Assembly: GCA_018241505.1 (NCBI GenBank)
Contig: JAFEDS010000037.1
Span: 1 to 64,000, forward strand
Direction: 5' to 3'
Source: Pseudomonadota bacterium
GTDB taxonomy: Bacteria > Pseudomonadota > Gammaproteobacteria > Steroidobacterales > Steroidobacteraceae
Length of the DNA stretch: 64,000 nucleotides
Shown: positions 12,718-21,772 of the stretch, one piece after another
Layout: every line of letters begins with the position of its first letter
Numbering within the stretch: position 1 is the first letter of the stretch
Notes under the pieces: model-generated
Databases searched by the model: none
What the model was told of the DNA's origin: nothing
The model's input: only the letters and a program-made list of their open reading frames with translations
Position numbers and translations under genes: made by a program

Positions 12718-13998
12718 TCAACGAAGCGGAGACATCTCGGGGACGTTACGTTCACGTTGCGCACCGCGCTCGATATCGCGATCACGGAGCGCAGGCGTGT
12801 AGAGTGGAGCTCCCCGTTTGATGTCCCGTGCCATCGAGCGGCGAATGGCTTCTACGAAGCGCTGCTGCTCGTGCGGATCCTGGAAGTTTTTCTGTGCGTA
12901 AAGCTCTGCACCTCGTAAAGCGACATAGGTGCCCGCGAGCGCAGGATTTAGGTCGACTGCACGCTTGGCATCAACGGCACGATCTCGAACGACGTCCGCG
13001 AGTTGCTCGCGCTCCCGAAAAAACTCCCGGGTCTCAATCAGCCATTCATTACGATGGGTCTTGATTTCATACTCGCGCAGTACCCGTCCCTTATCATCGC
13101 GCTCTTTCTTCGGAACGGTGACGGGTTCCCGGCCGGCGTGCGAGACGCCGACCGAATCACCCGGCTTGGGCTGGCTTTTCGACTCGCGAAGCGCCCGCTC
13201 CAGATCCTTGCCCCACAGGACGATCTCCTTACCGCGATCCGTCCTCAATTTGACGTAGTACGACATATCCTCCTGAGGGTTGAATTCAAAATTCTCGGGA
13301 CCGTGACTCACGAGCGTTCCGTAGAGCACTCGTTTGGGCTGCTGGGATGATGCCGCTTCCGGATTTTCAACCGTAGTTCGGTCGCGAGTGCCGTCGCGAT
13401 TGCGCGCTCGCGTCGCCCGCGGCGCGGTAGCCTCTGGATCCGGAGATGCTTGGCTCTGTGTCTCTCGTTCTGCCTGTCGGCGCCGCGCCATCGTCTGTAC
13501 GAGGCGTGCTTCGTCCAATGCAGTGGGCGTGTAGCCGCGCACCGGAATCCCCTGCAGGGACGCCTCGTACCAGATGGCACGGCGGAACTCCTTTGTGCCC
13601 TCTACGATGTTGATATCCTCCCAGCTGCGCGTGGCTGCTATTGCAACGAAGCTTCGCAAGACTTCCTGGTTTTCACTCCTTGTGGAAAGCTTCGTCCCCA
13701 TGTCATGAAAGGCGAGATCCCCATTCTCGAAGTACCACTTCTCTTTGATCTGCAAAAATCGATCGCGAACACTGTTGGGAACACTAGTTGTGTCCCGCGC
13801 GCCGCCGGACAACGGCGGCGCCTCGGGACCGCGATTGTTTGACGGGGTTGCGGCGACTCCCCCCTCCGCTCTGATCGCACTCTCGCGCGAGGGGTGGTCG
13901 CGTCGATCCTCGCGGTCCTTGGGCCCTGGCTGCGGCCGCAGGGTAGTTGGTTCAATGACATTATCCACCTGGGGCGACCGGGATCTCGTGCGTGCCAT
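12718..13998 (-). CDS. LPD7-domain conjugation protein
   Basis: The 426-residue product starts at the ATG at 13998 (AGGAG, 6 nt). Residues about 73-175 form a convincing LPD7 domain: PNSVRDRFLQ, WYFENGDLAFHDMG, LSTRSEN, FVAIAATRSW, EGTKEFRR and GIPVRGYTP. After a charged linker, residues about 222-350 carry the module shared with the downstream gene (YYVKLRTDRG, LWGKDLERALRESK). LPD7 usually sits at the C-terminus of relaxases or with zeta toxins and primases, yet no HUH relaxase motif occurs here. It may be a detached relaxase tail working with a relaxase encoded elsewhere. It lies just downstream of virD4, with a 9-bp gap. Confidence 0.75.
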   Translation of the reverse strand: MARTRSRSPQVDNVIEPTTLRPQPGPKDREDRRDHPSRESAIRAEGGVAATPSNNRGPEAPPLSGGARDTTSVPNSVRDRFLQIKEKWYFENGDLAFHDMGTKLSTRSENQEVLRSFVAIAATRSWEDINIVEGTKEFRRAIWYEASLQGIPVRGYTPTALDEARLVQTMARRRQAERETQSQASPDPEATAPRATRARNRDGTRDRTTVENPEAASSQQPKRVLYGTLVSHGPENFEFNPQEDMSYYVKLRTDRGKEIVLWGKDLERALRESKSQPKPGDSVGVSHAGREPVTVPKKERDDKGRVLREYEIKTHRNEWLIETREFFREREQLADVVRDRAVDAKRAVDLNPALAGTYVALRGAELYAQKNFQDPHEQQRFVEAIRRSMARDIKRGAPLYTPALRDRDIERGAQRERNVPEMSPLR

Positions 13999-14007
13999 AT
14001 CGTTCTC

Positions 14008-15936
14008 CTATGCCGTCCGCAACGTTGCAAGGAACTCATCGGCCGCCAACTGCAGCTCCGTATCGGTCGGCGGCCGGTCCTGGGGCAAGTGCACTGAATC
14101 GAAATTGGCAACGAAATCTTCGAGCACAATTGAGTCCAACTTCTCGATGTCGACGACGTTGGCCTGATGAGTGGCAACCCTTGGAGCATCCATAACTCTG
14201 TCCTCCACCTGACTCTCTCCCCGGCGGGCGATCGGCAATGCGGGCGCGATTGTTTGCAATGGCGGCGGCAGCAGTCGCGGGCGGAAACTTCGGTCGGTGA
14301 AGTAGCGAATCTTCTTGGCCCGGATGGGGCGCAGCCCCTCATAAAGAATGAGCTCGGTCTCGATGCCGAGCTCCTTCACTTCCTGCGGCAACAGCAGTGG
14401 ACGCTTCTGTTCGCTCACCGTAATGTTGCCACCGCGCTCGTGAGCTTTTCCTCCGAGCTTCGCGAAACGAGGCCTGCTCACAGACTGCGCTTTCGCCGTA
14501 AACGTGCCGAGCTCGTCTGAAATCTCACGAGCGTCCGGAAAGTCCTTCGGAGCGAACAGGATTCGCGCGGCCAGCGATTTCATCATGGTCTCTGCGTTGT
14601 ATGCGCCGTATACCTCTCGCAGCTGCGCGGGTGTGTGGAAAATGAGGGCAACGCGCACGCCATAACCGGGCAGGTAGCTTATGGCCTCGGCAAGGATCGG
14701 GATCTTGCCGAGCGAGGCCACCTCGTCGAGGAAGATCGCTGCCTGATACTTCAGTGATGGGTCATGCTCGGGCAGCTTGTGCGTTTGCAGGCCGAGTGCC
14801 TGCTGGAAAAAGAGCGAGAGTACGGGGCGCAATCGATGCAAGTCATCCGGATTGACACCGACATAGATCGTCATTCGCCTGGCCCGCAGCTCCCGCAAAT
14901 CGAAATCGTTGCCGGAGGTTGCCCGGTCGAGGATTGGATTGGCCCACAAATCCAACCTCGAGGTGAACGTCTTACGAATGGACGAGGCGGTGACAGGGGC
15001 CAGGTCTATCACATCGTAAAGTGCGCGGACGCACTCGGGACTCAACGGATGGCGTCCACCTTGACGGCCCTGAACGATGCGCTTCCAGTGGGCCGAAAAC
15101 CCTTCATCGTCGCTGGCCATGCCCTGGCGAAGAATCTCACCAATTGTCGTGGGCAAGCTCGGCGTCTCGAACAGGTACAATGCGATTCCAACGAACAGGC
15201 TGCGGGCAGAGGCGATCCAGAATGGATCAATGCCCGGCGTTTCGCTGTAGAACATATCCGCGATGCGCTGGACGCCATTGATGCGCTTTTCCGGCTCTTC
15301 GCTGACATACGACAGCGGATTCCAACGTGCAGTACGACCATCCTCGGCAAGAGGAGCAAACAGATACACCTCCTGTCCACACGCCTTGCGGAACCCAGCG
15401 GTAATTGTCCAGTTTTCGAACTTAATGTCAGTCACGATGGCGCTGTCCGGCCAGTTGAGCAGGTTTGGGATTACGAACGAGACGCCCTTCCAGCTCCGGG
15501 GCGGCGCGGCGAGCGCAACGCCCTGTTGTCCAGCGAGCATGAGGTACCTACCTCCGTACTCACCCAGAATGAATCCGTCATTCCCGAGCAGACCGGCTGC
15601 GGCGACCTCCCGGCGAGTAGCGAACCGAGCGTCACCATGCAAACTGGGAGCCTTGCGCCTGAACGCCAACGCGACGGCCGCACCGACGAGGGCAGTTCCA
15701 ACACAAGAGCAAATGATGAGCCGCCGTCGCACGAGTTGGTCTGCACCGTAGAAACGCGCGTAGCGAGTGATGGTGAGCGGAGTAGCCGTAAGGGGTGCCA
15801 TATGATACGACCAGAGGAAAAAATAGCCGGCGATATACTGTGCGGCAGCAACCACGACCAGCGCGAGGAAGACGGCGCCAGCAATGCGCGCGGTCAACCC
15901 CCTACCGAGTCGCGGCGAATGCGTTGCGTTTGGCAT
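14008..15936 (-). CDS. virD4: VirD4/TraG type IV coupling protein
   Basis: The 642-residue inner-membrane ATPase couples the relaxosome to the secretion channel. The ATG at 15936 lies inside the end of virB11 (35-bp overlap). Two membrane segments precede residue 95. The Walker A region at about 143-153 reads AAPPRSWKGVSF. Family members normally have a Gly (RSGKG) where W149 stands, so the P-loop looks altered by a single-base change (TGG for GGG). Walker B is intact (AAIFLDEVASLGK). The C-terminal extension is acidic. If the Trp is real the protein may be ATPase-deficient, so this is worth checking for a sequence error. Confidence 0.9.
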   Translation of the reverse strand: MPNATHSPRLGRGLTARIAGAVFLALVVVAAAQYIAGYFFLWSYHMAPLTATPLTITRYARFYGADQLVRRRLIICSCVGTALVGAAVALAFRRKAPSLHGDARFATRREVAAAGLLGNDGFILGEYGGRYLMLAGQQGVALAAPPRSWKGVSFVIPNLLNWPDSAIVTDIKFENWTITAGFRKACGQEVYLFAPLAEDGRTARWNPLSYVSEEPEKRINGVQRIADMFYSETPGIDPFWIASARSLFVGIALYLFETPSLPTTIGEILRQGMASDDEGFSAHWKRIVQGRQGGRHPLSPECVRALYDVIDLAPVTASSIRKTFTSRLDLWANPILDRATSGNDFDLRELRARRMTIYVGVNPDDLHRLRPVLSLFFQQALGLQTHKLPEHDPSLKYQAAIFLDEVASLGKIPILAEAISYLPGYGVRVALIFHTPAQLREVYGAYNAETMMKSLAARILFAPKDFPDAREISDELGTFTAKAQSVSRPRFAKLGGKAHERGGNITVSEQKRPLLLPQEVKELGIETELILYEGLRPIRAKKIRYFTDRSFRPRLLPPPLQTIAPALPIARRGESQVEDRVMDAPRVATHQANVVDIEKLDSIVLEDFVANFDSVHLPQDRPPTDTELQLAADEFLATLRTA

Positions 15937-16996
15937 GTGGGTCGTACCAGATTTCCGATATGAACCGGCGCTGCCGCTCGACGCCAAACTGGATGACGAC
16001 GTCTACCAGCAAATGGAGCAGGTTCTTGATGTCGGTGCGGGAAAGGTCCTGTCCGCCCGGACTCTGCTTGACCAACAGCATGAGTTGCTCGAAGGCAAGC
16101 TCCGCACTTGCAGCATGTACGCTCGTGATGGAACCCGGGTGCCCCGAGTTGACATTGCGCAAAAATTCGTAGGCTTCACCCCCTCGCAGCTCGGCGAGCA
16201 GAATGCGGTCGGGCCTCAAGCGCAGGCATGCTTCCAACAGTTCTTTGGGTTTTACCTTCGCGAGACCTTGTTCACCTTTTGAATAATAGAGCCGTACACT
16301 ATTGGGATGCCTATCGAGCACCAGCTCCCGCGCATCCTCGATAGTGATTAAACGTTCTTCTTGAGGGATCTCGCGTACGAGTGCTTTCGTGTACGTGGTC
16401 TTCCCCGCGCCCGTCGGTCCGGACACGATGATGTTCCGGCGAGCAATCACCGCTTTCCGCACGAATTCTTCATACCTCTCACTTGAGAGAAGACCAAGCA
16501 GCTCGGTTTCCGCCGCGCTGAGGTCTGTATTGGCGCGTTGAGTTCGATCGAAGATTCCGCGGGCTGTGAGTTCTTCGAGCGACCACACCGTCTCGGACGG
16601 ACGACGGATGGTAATCACCACGGAGCCTGCGGTGGTCGCCGGCGGCAGCACGATCTGCACGCGCTCACCGCTGGGAAGCCATGCAGAAAGAAGAGGCGAA
16701 GTCTCGTCGATGCGTTGTCGAGTCGCGTGCGCAATCAGTTTCGCTAGTCGGTGACACCAGGCGAAATCCGCAAAGGGAAGCTGCTCGCGATGCCAGCCGT
16801 CGGCAGTCTCAATGAACGCCTCTTGCGGCGAGTTGATGCACAGCTCTGTGACGTCGTCTGTCAATAGTGGACGCAACGCGCGCAGCGTAAGATCCAGTGA
16901 GGAGGCTTCGTAAACTTGGACCGGGCTGGCGACCGCCGCAGGGGCGTCGAGCTGCGGCGAGAGGCGATTAATGGGCTGCGGTGGGGCGAAGTTCAT
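15902..16996 (-). CDS. virB11: VirB11 type IV secretion hexameric ATPase
   Basis: The 364-residue cytoplasmic traffic ATPase energises pilus and channel assembly. The start at 16996 is chosen over the upstream in-frame ATG because CCGGAG lies 6 nt before it. It overlaps the end of virB10 by 29 bp. Walker A GPTGAGKT is at 193-200. The Asp box (ITIEDARELVL), Walker B (ILLAELRGGEAYEFL) and His box (GHPGSITSVHA) follow in the usual order. The length is typical for the family and no defect was seen. Confidence 0.95.
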   Translation of the reverse strand: MNFAPPQPINRLSPQLDAPAAVASPVQVYEASSLDLTLRALRPLLTDDVTELCINSPQEAFIETADGWHREQLPFADFAWCHRLAKLIAHATRQRIDETSPLLSAWLPSGERVQIVLPPATTAGSVVITIRRPSETVWSLEELTARGIFDRTQRANTDLSAAETELLGLLSSERYEEFVRKAVIARRNIIVSGPTGAGKTTYTKALVREIPQEERLITIEDARELVLDRHPNSVRLYYSKGEQGLAKVKPKELLEACLRLRPDRILLAELRGGEAYEFLRNVNSGHPGSITSVHAASAELAFEQLMLLVKQSPGGQDLSRTDIKNLLHLLVDVVIQFGVERQRRFISEIWYDPHAKRNAFAATR

Positions 16997-18197
16997 AAAC
17001 ACTCCGGAAGTCAACGTCGCGCGCTACCACGATCTGGATGCGATCGCCGTTATGCTTGAGGATGGTGGGTGGGATGTTGGCGGTGCTTCTGAGCACCTCG
17101 GTGGCGACCGACGTGCTCTCCGAGGGATTCAGGATGACGGTGTCGCCATTCCTGGGGCGGGTAGCTTCCTGAATGGCACCCTCGATCACAGACGTTAGGA
17201 GCGCAGCCCCGAATCGCTCAAAGAAATGGCGATGTACTTCTCCCGGCAATCCCGTCCGGCCAAGCTCATCTGTGCCTGGGGAATCGAGCAGAGCCACAAC
17301 ACCGTCTGGTGGAGGTGTGCGAGCTTCGGTCCACAACACAAAGACGCGAGCTAATCCCTGTCTTGCTTCACCACGTGTTTCACCAGTCAACTGGGATCCA
17401 CGCGGGAGCAATACCGTCGAGCCATCCGACCCAAAGGTATCGACAGGCGTAACGCATGTCACAAGCCCCTGAAGACTCGAATCAATCGCGGTTTCAAGAG
17501 TGCAATCGATCTTCCAACCCTTCGGGAGCAGAAGGCGTTGCGTAGGCAGCACACGTGCGAACGTTGCAGGGGTGGCGGTGGGCTTTAGAAGTCCCGCAAG
17601 ACCTTGGTTCCCGCCCATGTTCTCCACAGTGGCGGAGCCCGGCGATGAATCAACACGGCGAGCATCAACCGAGGTCGGACCGGATTGTGAACGCGTCTCG
17701 GTATTCGAGTCATCCTCCGCAGAAAACACTGGCCCAGTGAGCCGCCGATCGGGAGGCGGGCCGACATGGCGACCTGCCGCTTCGGGACGGTATGCCATCG
17801 GCGCTGCTGGACCCGGCGGTGGCGGCGCAGCTCCCCACACACTCGACTCGGTTGGAGGTGTGGGTACGGTCTTTGGACGCGGTGACTGCAGATGCGGCAA
17901 GGGTGGGAGTGTCATCTCGCCTTGAGCTCGCCGTTCGCTAGTGGTGCGCGCACGTTCGCGCGCGTCGTGCGACTTCTGCCACGTATGCATGTAGTACCAG
18001 GCAAGGAGACCCATTGTCATCAAAGAGATAAATCCAACTGCGAGTACATTCGTCACCCGAGACTGCATGGACTTCAATCGGTTGACGGACGGTATACCTC
18101 GCTCTCCCGCGATTTCTCCGTCAGCCTCAAGTGCCGTATCGGGCGGGTGTGATACAGAGGAGTCCTCCCCGGCATCCGGCCGTTCAGGAGTGCTCAC
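16968..18197 (-). CDS. virB10: VirB10 envelope-spanning core protein
   Basis: The 409-residue product starts with GTG at 18197 in a GTGA overlap with the virB9 stop. A cytoplasmic N-terminus leads to one membrane segment (about 49-68), a long proline-rich periplasmic linker (PPPPGPAAP region) and the C-terminal beta-barrel/antenna domain (about 205-400), with the VLLPRGSQLTGE stretch typical of the family. It spans both membranes with VirB7 and VirB9 and transmits ATPase state to the outer-membrane pore. Confidence 0.93.
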   Translation of the reverse strand: MSTPERPDAGEDSSVSHPPDTALEADGEIAGERGIPSVNRLKSMQSRVTNVLAVGFISLMTMGLLAWYYMHTWQKSHDARERARTTSERRAQGEMTLPPLPHLQSPRPKTVPTPPTESSVWGAAPPPPGPAAPMAYRPEAAGRHVGPPPDRRLTGPVFSAEDDSNTETRSQSGPTSVDARRVDSSPGSATVENMGGNQGLAGLLKPTATPATFARVLPTQRLLLPKGWKIDCTLETAIDSSLQGLVTCVTPVDTFGSDGSTVLLPRGSQLTGETRGEARQGLARVFVLWTEARTPPPDGVVALLDSPGTDELGRTGLPGEVHRHFFERFGAALLTSVIEGAIQEATRPRNGDTVILNPSESTSVATEVLRSTANIPPTILKHNGDRIQIVVARDVDFRSVYELRPTAAH

Positions 18198-19000
18198 CTC
18201 TGCCCTCCTCGGCTCGCTCGTTGGACTTCGCTGGACACTGTTCCAGAGTCGAGGTGCTCGCCGCTGCCTTGATAGGACTTATTTACAATGCAACCCACGA
18301 GGCGACCACGTCGCAATACGAGCTGCCTCACAACTCGATGCACGATCACATCGCGATTCGTCACTGTGAAGTTCACGAGCGATTCGGAGCCGTCCTCGTT
18401 TCTCAGAAAGACAGCCGGCAGTTCTGCGCGCGGCGAGAAAGTCAGGTGCGTTTGCACGCCATCATCAAACGCCGCCAGGGGCTTCAATTCTGGCCGACCG
18501 CAGAACCAGTAGTCGAAGTTGCGTGGGCGCTGCTGCCCTGCCCGACTCAGGGACGCATCGACCCGCTCGGCCGGCGTTGTCTCTGAATCGGTACCAGGAG
18601 CATAGATGAACCGAACCACGTAAATCACATCGCCCGCTGCAACATCGGGCACCTTATCCGTCGCGGAGTATTCGATGTAGTAACGCCGCCTGTTGGTGGT
18701 AACGGTAAAGTTGGTGCGGGTAGTGCGCACCCTCGGCTTGAAAGTAAACGTGTTCTCCTGAGCCGAGTAACTGATTGCCTTGAGGTCTCCGCCATTGACA
18801 CCCTTGAACACCTCGTTATTGGCGAATTCGAGGCCAATGTCATAGCCCACGAAGCCATAGAGGCGATAGACTTCATCCGCGTTGTAGGCGGCGCTCCGAA
18901 TACGCGAGTCGCCGGGACCAGGAGTCGGTGTAACTTCAGCTCGACTTTGTATAGCCGCGAGCAATGCGTAAATGCAGAGCACGCACACACATCCTCTCAT
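18194..19000 (-). CDS. virB9: VirB9 outer-membrane core complex protein
   Basis: The 268-residue product has an N-terminal signal peptide (CVLCIYALLAAIQSRA). The CagX/VirB9 domain covers the rest, with RLYGFVGYDIGLEFANNE near the start and a C-terminal beta domain containing NFDYWFCG, a motif seen in family members (YxFxG near the boundary). The start overlaps the virB8 stop by 4 bp (ATGA), which indicates translational coupling. It partners VirB7 and VirB10. Confidence 0.92.
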   Translation of the reverse strand: MRGCVCVLCIYALLAAIQSRAEVTPTPGPGDSRIRSAAYNADEVYRLYGFVGYDIGLEFANNEVFKGVNGGDLKAISYSAQENTFTFKPRVRTTRTNFTVTTNRRRYYIEYSATDKVPDVAAGDVIYVVRFIYAPGTDSETTPAERVDASLSRAGQQRPRNFDYWFCGRPELKPLAAFDDGVQTHLTFSPRAELPAVFLRNEDGSESLVNFTVTNRDVIVHRVVRQLVLRRGRLVGCIVNKSYQGSGEHLDSGTVSSEVQRASRGGQR

Positions 19001-19728
19001 CGCTGGCTCCCCGGCACGATTGCGGGCACGGTTTGGACGTCAGCCGACGTTTCCGGTTCAGGGCGAAACTCGAGGATGCGGAATCCGAGTGGATTCCATT
19101 GACGTATGCGTGGGTCTTTGGACGGCGTTCCATAAATGTATTGAAGGGTCGCGATCCAATGCGTCGGTGCCTCTTCGATACCATCGAGGCTCCGTCGAAT
19201 TTTGACATAGCGGACCTGTGCAAGGTCGTTCACACCGTTCGCACGCTGGAAGAAGGTCTCTGATATGACGCGTACGGCAACACTCGTGCCGTCTTTATAC
19301 AGATTGAGCGGAGAGGACGTGTTCGAGGTGGCCCAAGCGGCTGCCCACTGTTGGTTGCGATGTGGCGAATTGAAGGCACCGCATTCTTCGTAATCGGCTT
19401 CCGCAGTGGCCCAAACGAACCGCTCGCAGACATCAACGTAGTGCTGTAACAGGAATCGGGTGACCGTCTCCGCCACCTGCGAAGTCCCGGTGTATTGCGG
19501 AACTACATCAACGACGCCGGTCGTCGAATCGACGCGGATAAGATAGGGTGTTACCGATTTAAGGGGACTCAGGAGAGCGAGGGCCACAGCACCGGAGATT
19601 GCGCAGAGCCAACCGGCCAGTGCCACGACCCAGGCGATCCGGTGCGTACGCGCCGCAACCGCTGCTCGGTCCGCATCCCACGTGGCAGCCTCTTCAAAGT
19701 AGGATACAAGTTCCTTGGCACCACTCAT
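18997..19728 (-). CDS. virB8: VirB8 inner-membrane assembly factor
   Basis: The 243-residue bitopic protein has a short cytoplasmic N-terminus, one membrane segment at about 31-54 (WVVALAGWLCAISGAV) and a periplasmic NTF2-like domain (TPYLIRVDSTTGVVDVV, FVWATAEADYEE, FFQRANGVNDLAQVRYVK). It nucleates the inner-membrane complex. Both ends are joined to neighbours by 4-bp overlaps. Confidence 0.93.
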   Translation of the reverse strand: MSGAKELVSYFEEAATWDADRAAVAARTHRIAWVVALAGWLCAISGAVALALLSPLKSVTPYLIRVDSTTGVVDVVPQYTGTSQVAETVTRFLLQHYVDVCERFVWATAEADYEECGAFNSPHRNQQWAAAWATSNTSSPLNLYKDGTSVAVRVISETFFQRANGVNDLAQVRYVKIRRSLDGIEEAPTHWIATLQYIYGTPSKDPRIRQWNPLGFRILEFRPEPETSADVQTVPAIVPGSQR

Positions 19729-19919
19729 GGTTCATCGCTCTCGGGCGTCGGCTGCTCGTTTGGAGCGTCCTCCTGTTGGGTAACAGGATCTGTAGGGCTC
19801 GCCGGCCGGGAGACATTGATGCGCTCAAGGTGCCCAGTGCATCGCGCTTTCGGCTGGCGGTGATGAGCACAGGCGGCGACAACGAGAGTAAGAGCAATGA
19901 TTACGGGGAGCTTCTCCAT
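19725..19919 (-). CDS. virB7: VirB7-like lipoprotein
   Basis: The 64-residue product starts at the ATG at 19919 behind AAGGAG. A short signal ends in the lipobox LVVAAC, with Cys as the predicted lipidated residue, followed by a Pro/Glu-rich tail. The position between virB6 and virB8, the small size and the lipobox fit VirB7, which anchors VirB9 to the outer membrane. VirB7 sequences are poorly conserved, so this call rests on size, lipobox and position. Confidence 0.75.
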   Translation of the reverse strand: MEKLPVIIALTLVVAACAHHRQPKARCTGHLERINVSRPASPTDPVTQQEDAPNEQPTPESDEP

Positions 19920-19930
19920 GACATACTCCT

Positions 19931-20953
19931 TCAGCCGCCTTGGATGGTGTTCCGCCGCATACGTCGACGCAGGTATAACGGCAGGGTTACCGGGGCCGTT
20001 AGCGCTGCTCGGGCTGCCTTTCCAGCGTAGTACCCACTCTTGCGGCTCACGCTGTCCCAGCGTGAAGTCTCCTTGTCCATCGCGAGGCCCCGAGCGAATT
20101 GGCCCAGATGGCGCATGGTCCCCTGCGCGACGCCGCTTACGACGCCAAAGCTCGACAGGGCGATGCCACTTGCAAGCCCTGCGGCCATTGAGGGAACTTG
20201 CCGCATGACCAGGAGCGTAAGACCGGCGGCGAGGCAAACTCGCACGGCATCCACGATCTCAATCAGACCCCCTTTCGCTGTGGCGGCGGTCGTCGCCGTT
20301 CCAATCACGACGAGCATCAACGCGGCAACCAACACAGCGAGAATCGCAATGAAGGCAAAATTGGCAAGTTGAGCTATCCAGGCCTCCACAAACCGGCGCG
20401 TCGTGTTGAAAAACAGGAGCGCGATGAACAAGGGCCCGAGTGCCAAAAGGACGGACAAAGCAATGCGGGATAACGCGAGCAGGAACGTGGTGTAAACGGC
20501 AGTAACGCCTACGAAGACGTAGACAGCGACCCCAGCAATGTAAAATGCGAGATTTCCATCTAGGACACCGCCCTTCTTCAGTAGGAGCTCGGCAGTGTCT
20601 GAACCCTGGTCCATGATCGTTTGCGCGACACCCACGGGCTCATAGGCGCCGATGATTGCCCGACCCAACTGTGCGGGGGCTGCGAAGAACGTATCGACTA
20701 TGACATCTCCATAGAGCCACATGTGAAGTCCGACACCCAGAATGAGAGCGAGCATTGCGATCCGCTTCAGACCCTCCATCATGGGTTCCTCAATGCGCCC
20801 GAAGATCTGCAACAGTCCCCAGATGAGAACGTACAGGGTGCCGAGTGTTACAAGCGCTGGCTGAATCGCCGTCGCGATCTGAGCGAAATTGTCCTGGATA
20901 TAACGTGCCAGAAGACCGTTGAGCCAGTTGTAGAAGGGTGTAAAGAATTCCAT
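19931..20953 (-). CDS. virB6: VirB6/TrbL polytopic channel protein
   Basis: The 340-residue inner-membrane protein starts at the ATG at 20953 (AGGAAG). It has about six hydrophobic segments, including LVTLGTLYVLIWGLLQIFG, AIMALGVGLHMW-type stretches and FIAILAVLVAALMLVVIG, with a basic C-terminal tail (YLRRRMRRN). It forms part of the substrate path across the inner membrane. Its gene is separated from virB5 by 76 bp, the largest gap in the operon. Confidence 0.9.
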   Translation of the reverse strand: MEFFTPFYNWLNGLLARYIQDNFAQIATAIQPALVTLGTLYVLIWGLLQIFGRIEEPMMEGLKRIAMLALILGVGLHMWLYGDVIVDTFFAAPAQLGRAIIGAYEPVGVAQTIMDQGSDTAELLLKKGGVLDGNLAFYIAGVAVYVFVGVTAVYTTFLLALSRIALSVLLALGPLFIALLFFNTTRRFVEAWIAQLANFAFIAILAVLVAALMLVVIGTATTAATAKGGLIEIVDAVRVCLAAGLTLLVMRQVPSMAAGLASGIALSSFGVVSGVAQGTMRHLGQFARGLAMDKETSRWDSVSRKSGYYAGKAARAALTAPVTLPLYLRRRMRRNTIQGG

Positions 20954-21029
20954 GACGTCTTCCTGATGGCCAAATAAGCTTCGGCGGCTGGGTGCAGTTC
21001 CGTTCTCGGTGTCGGAATCTCGTCGTGCT

Positions 21030-21764
21030 CTAAGGCATGGTCGCGTTAGTGGGGAACACAAGTGGTTGCAATTCGCGCCGAGATCCGATATCCGCGATCG
21101 CCTGCTCCCGGCGCCGGAGTCGGTCAGCCTGCTCCTTCGCGCTCATGGCCTGAAACAACACATTGAGCTTGTTCGACTCGTTGGTGAGCATGCCCTGCTC
21201 AACTTGAATGCGGGCCTGTAGATCCAGGATGGCCTTCTGATCTGACGCTCGCGGAATCGCGGTAATCAACTGTTGAAGCGAGTCGAACCGCCCGCTTGAA
21301 TTCGCAAGCGCCTGCTGGGTGAGCGCCTCGAGAATCGCAGTCGACTCGCGCGTCGCCTCGACGTGAGCGCGATCCGCAGGCGACAATGAGGCGAGTTGGT
21401 CGGGCGTCAGCACGGTATTCGCGTCGAGAAAGGCCTGAGCGCTCCCCGAGAACGCACCGTAAGCCGCTCCGGCCGCAGCGAGTGCACCAGTGAGAGCGTT
21501 TAAATCCGTCGGCAAATAGTTGCGCCGGGTACCCGCCAGTAATTGTTCCATGCCACGCCCTCCAGTCATCGCTGCATATTCGAGCCGCGCCTGGTCGAGA
21601 TGCGCATTCATCGTAGTGAGCTGCTGCTGAAGGGTCATGTACTGCTGAACGAGCTGCGCGATGGCACCAACATCGATCACAGCAAACTGTGCGGCGGCTG
21701 GTCGAACAGCACCTAATCCGAGAAGGACCGTCAGAAATACGCCGAGAGTGAACTTGGAACGCAT
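21030..21764 (-). CDS. virB5: VirB5-type minor pilin/adhesin
   Basis: The 244-residue product starts at the ATG at 21764, chosen for the GAGGTG site 6 nt upstream; an ATG at 21776 overlapping the virB4 stop is the alternative. The signal peptide ends at AAAQF. The mature part is helical and Gln-rich (LVQQYMTLQQQLTTMNAHLDQ), as in VirB5/TrbJ proteins that sit at the pilus tip. It fits the conserved gene order. Confidence 0.88.
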   Translation of the reverse strand: MRSKFTLGVFLTVLLGLGAVRPAAAQFAVIDVGAIAQLVQQYMTLQQQLTTMNAHLDQARLEYAAMTGGRGMEQLLAGTRRNYLPTDLNALTGALAAAGAAYGAFSGSAQAFLDANTVLTPDQLASLSPADRAHVEATRESTAILEALTQQALANSSGRFDSLQQLITAIPRASDQKAILDLQARIQVEQGMLTNESNKLNVLFQAMSAKEQADRLRRREQAIADIGSRRELQPLVFPTNATMP

Positions 21765-21772
21765 TGGGCACC

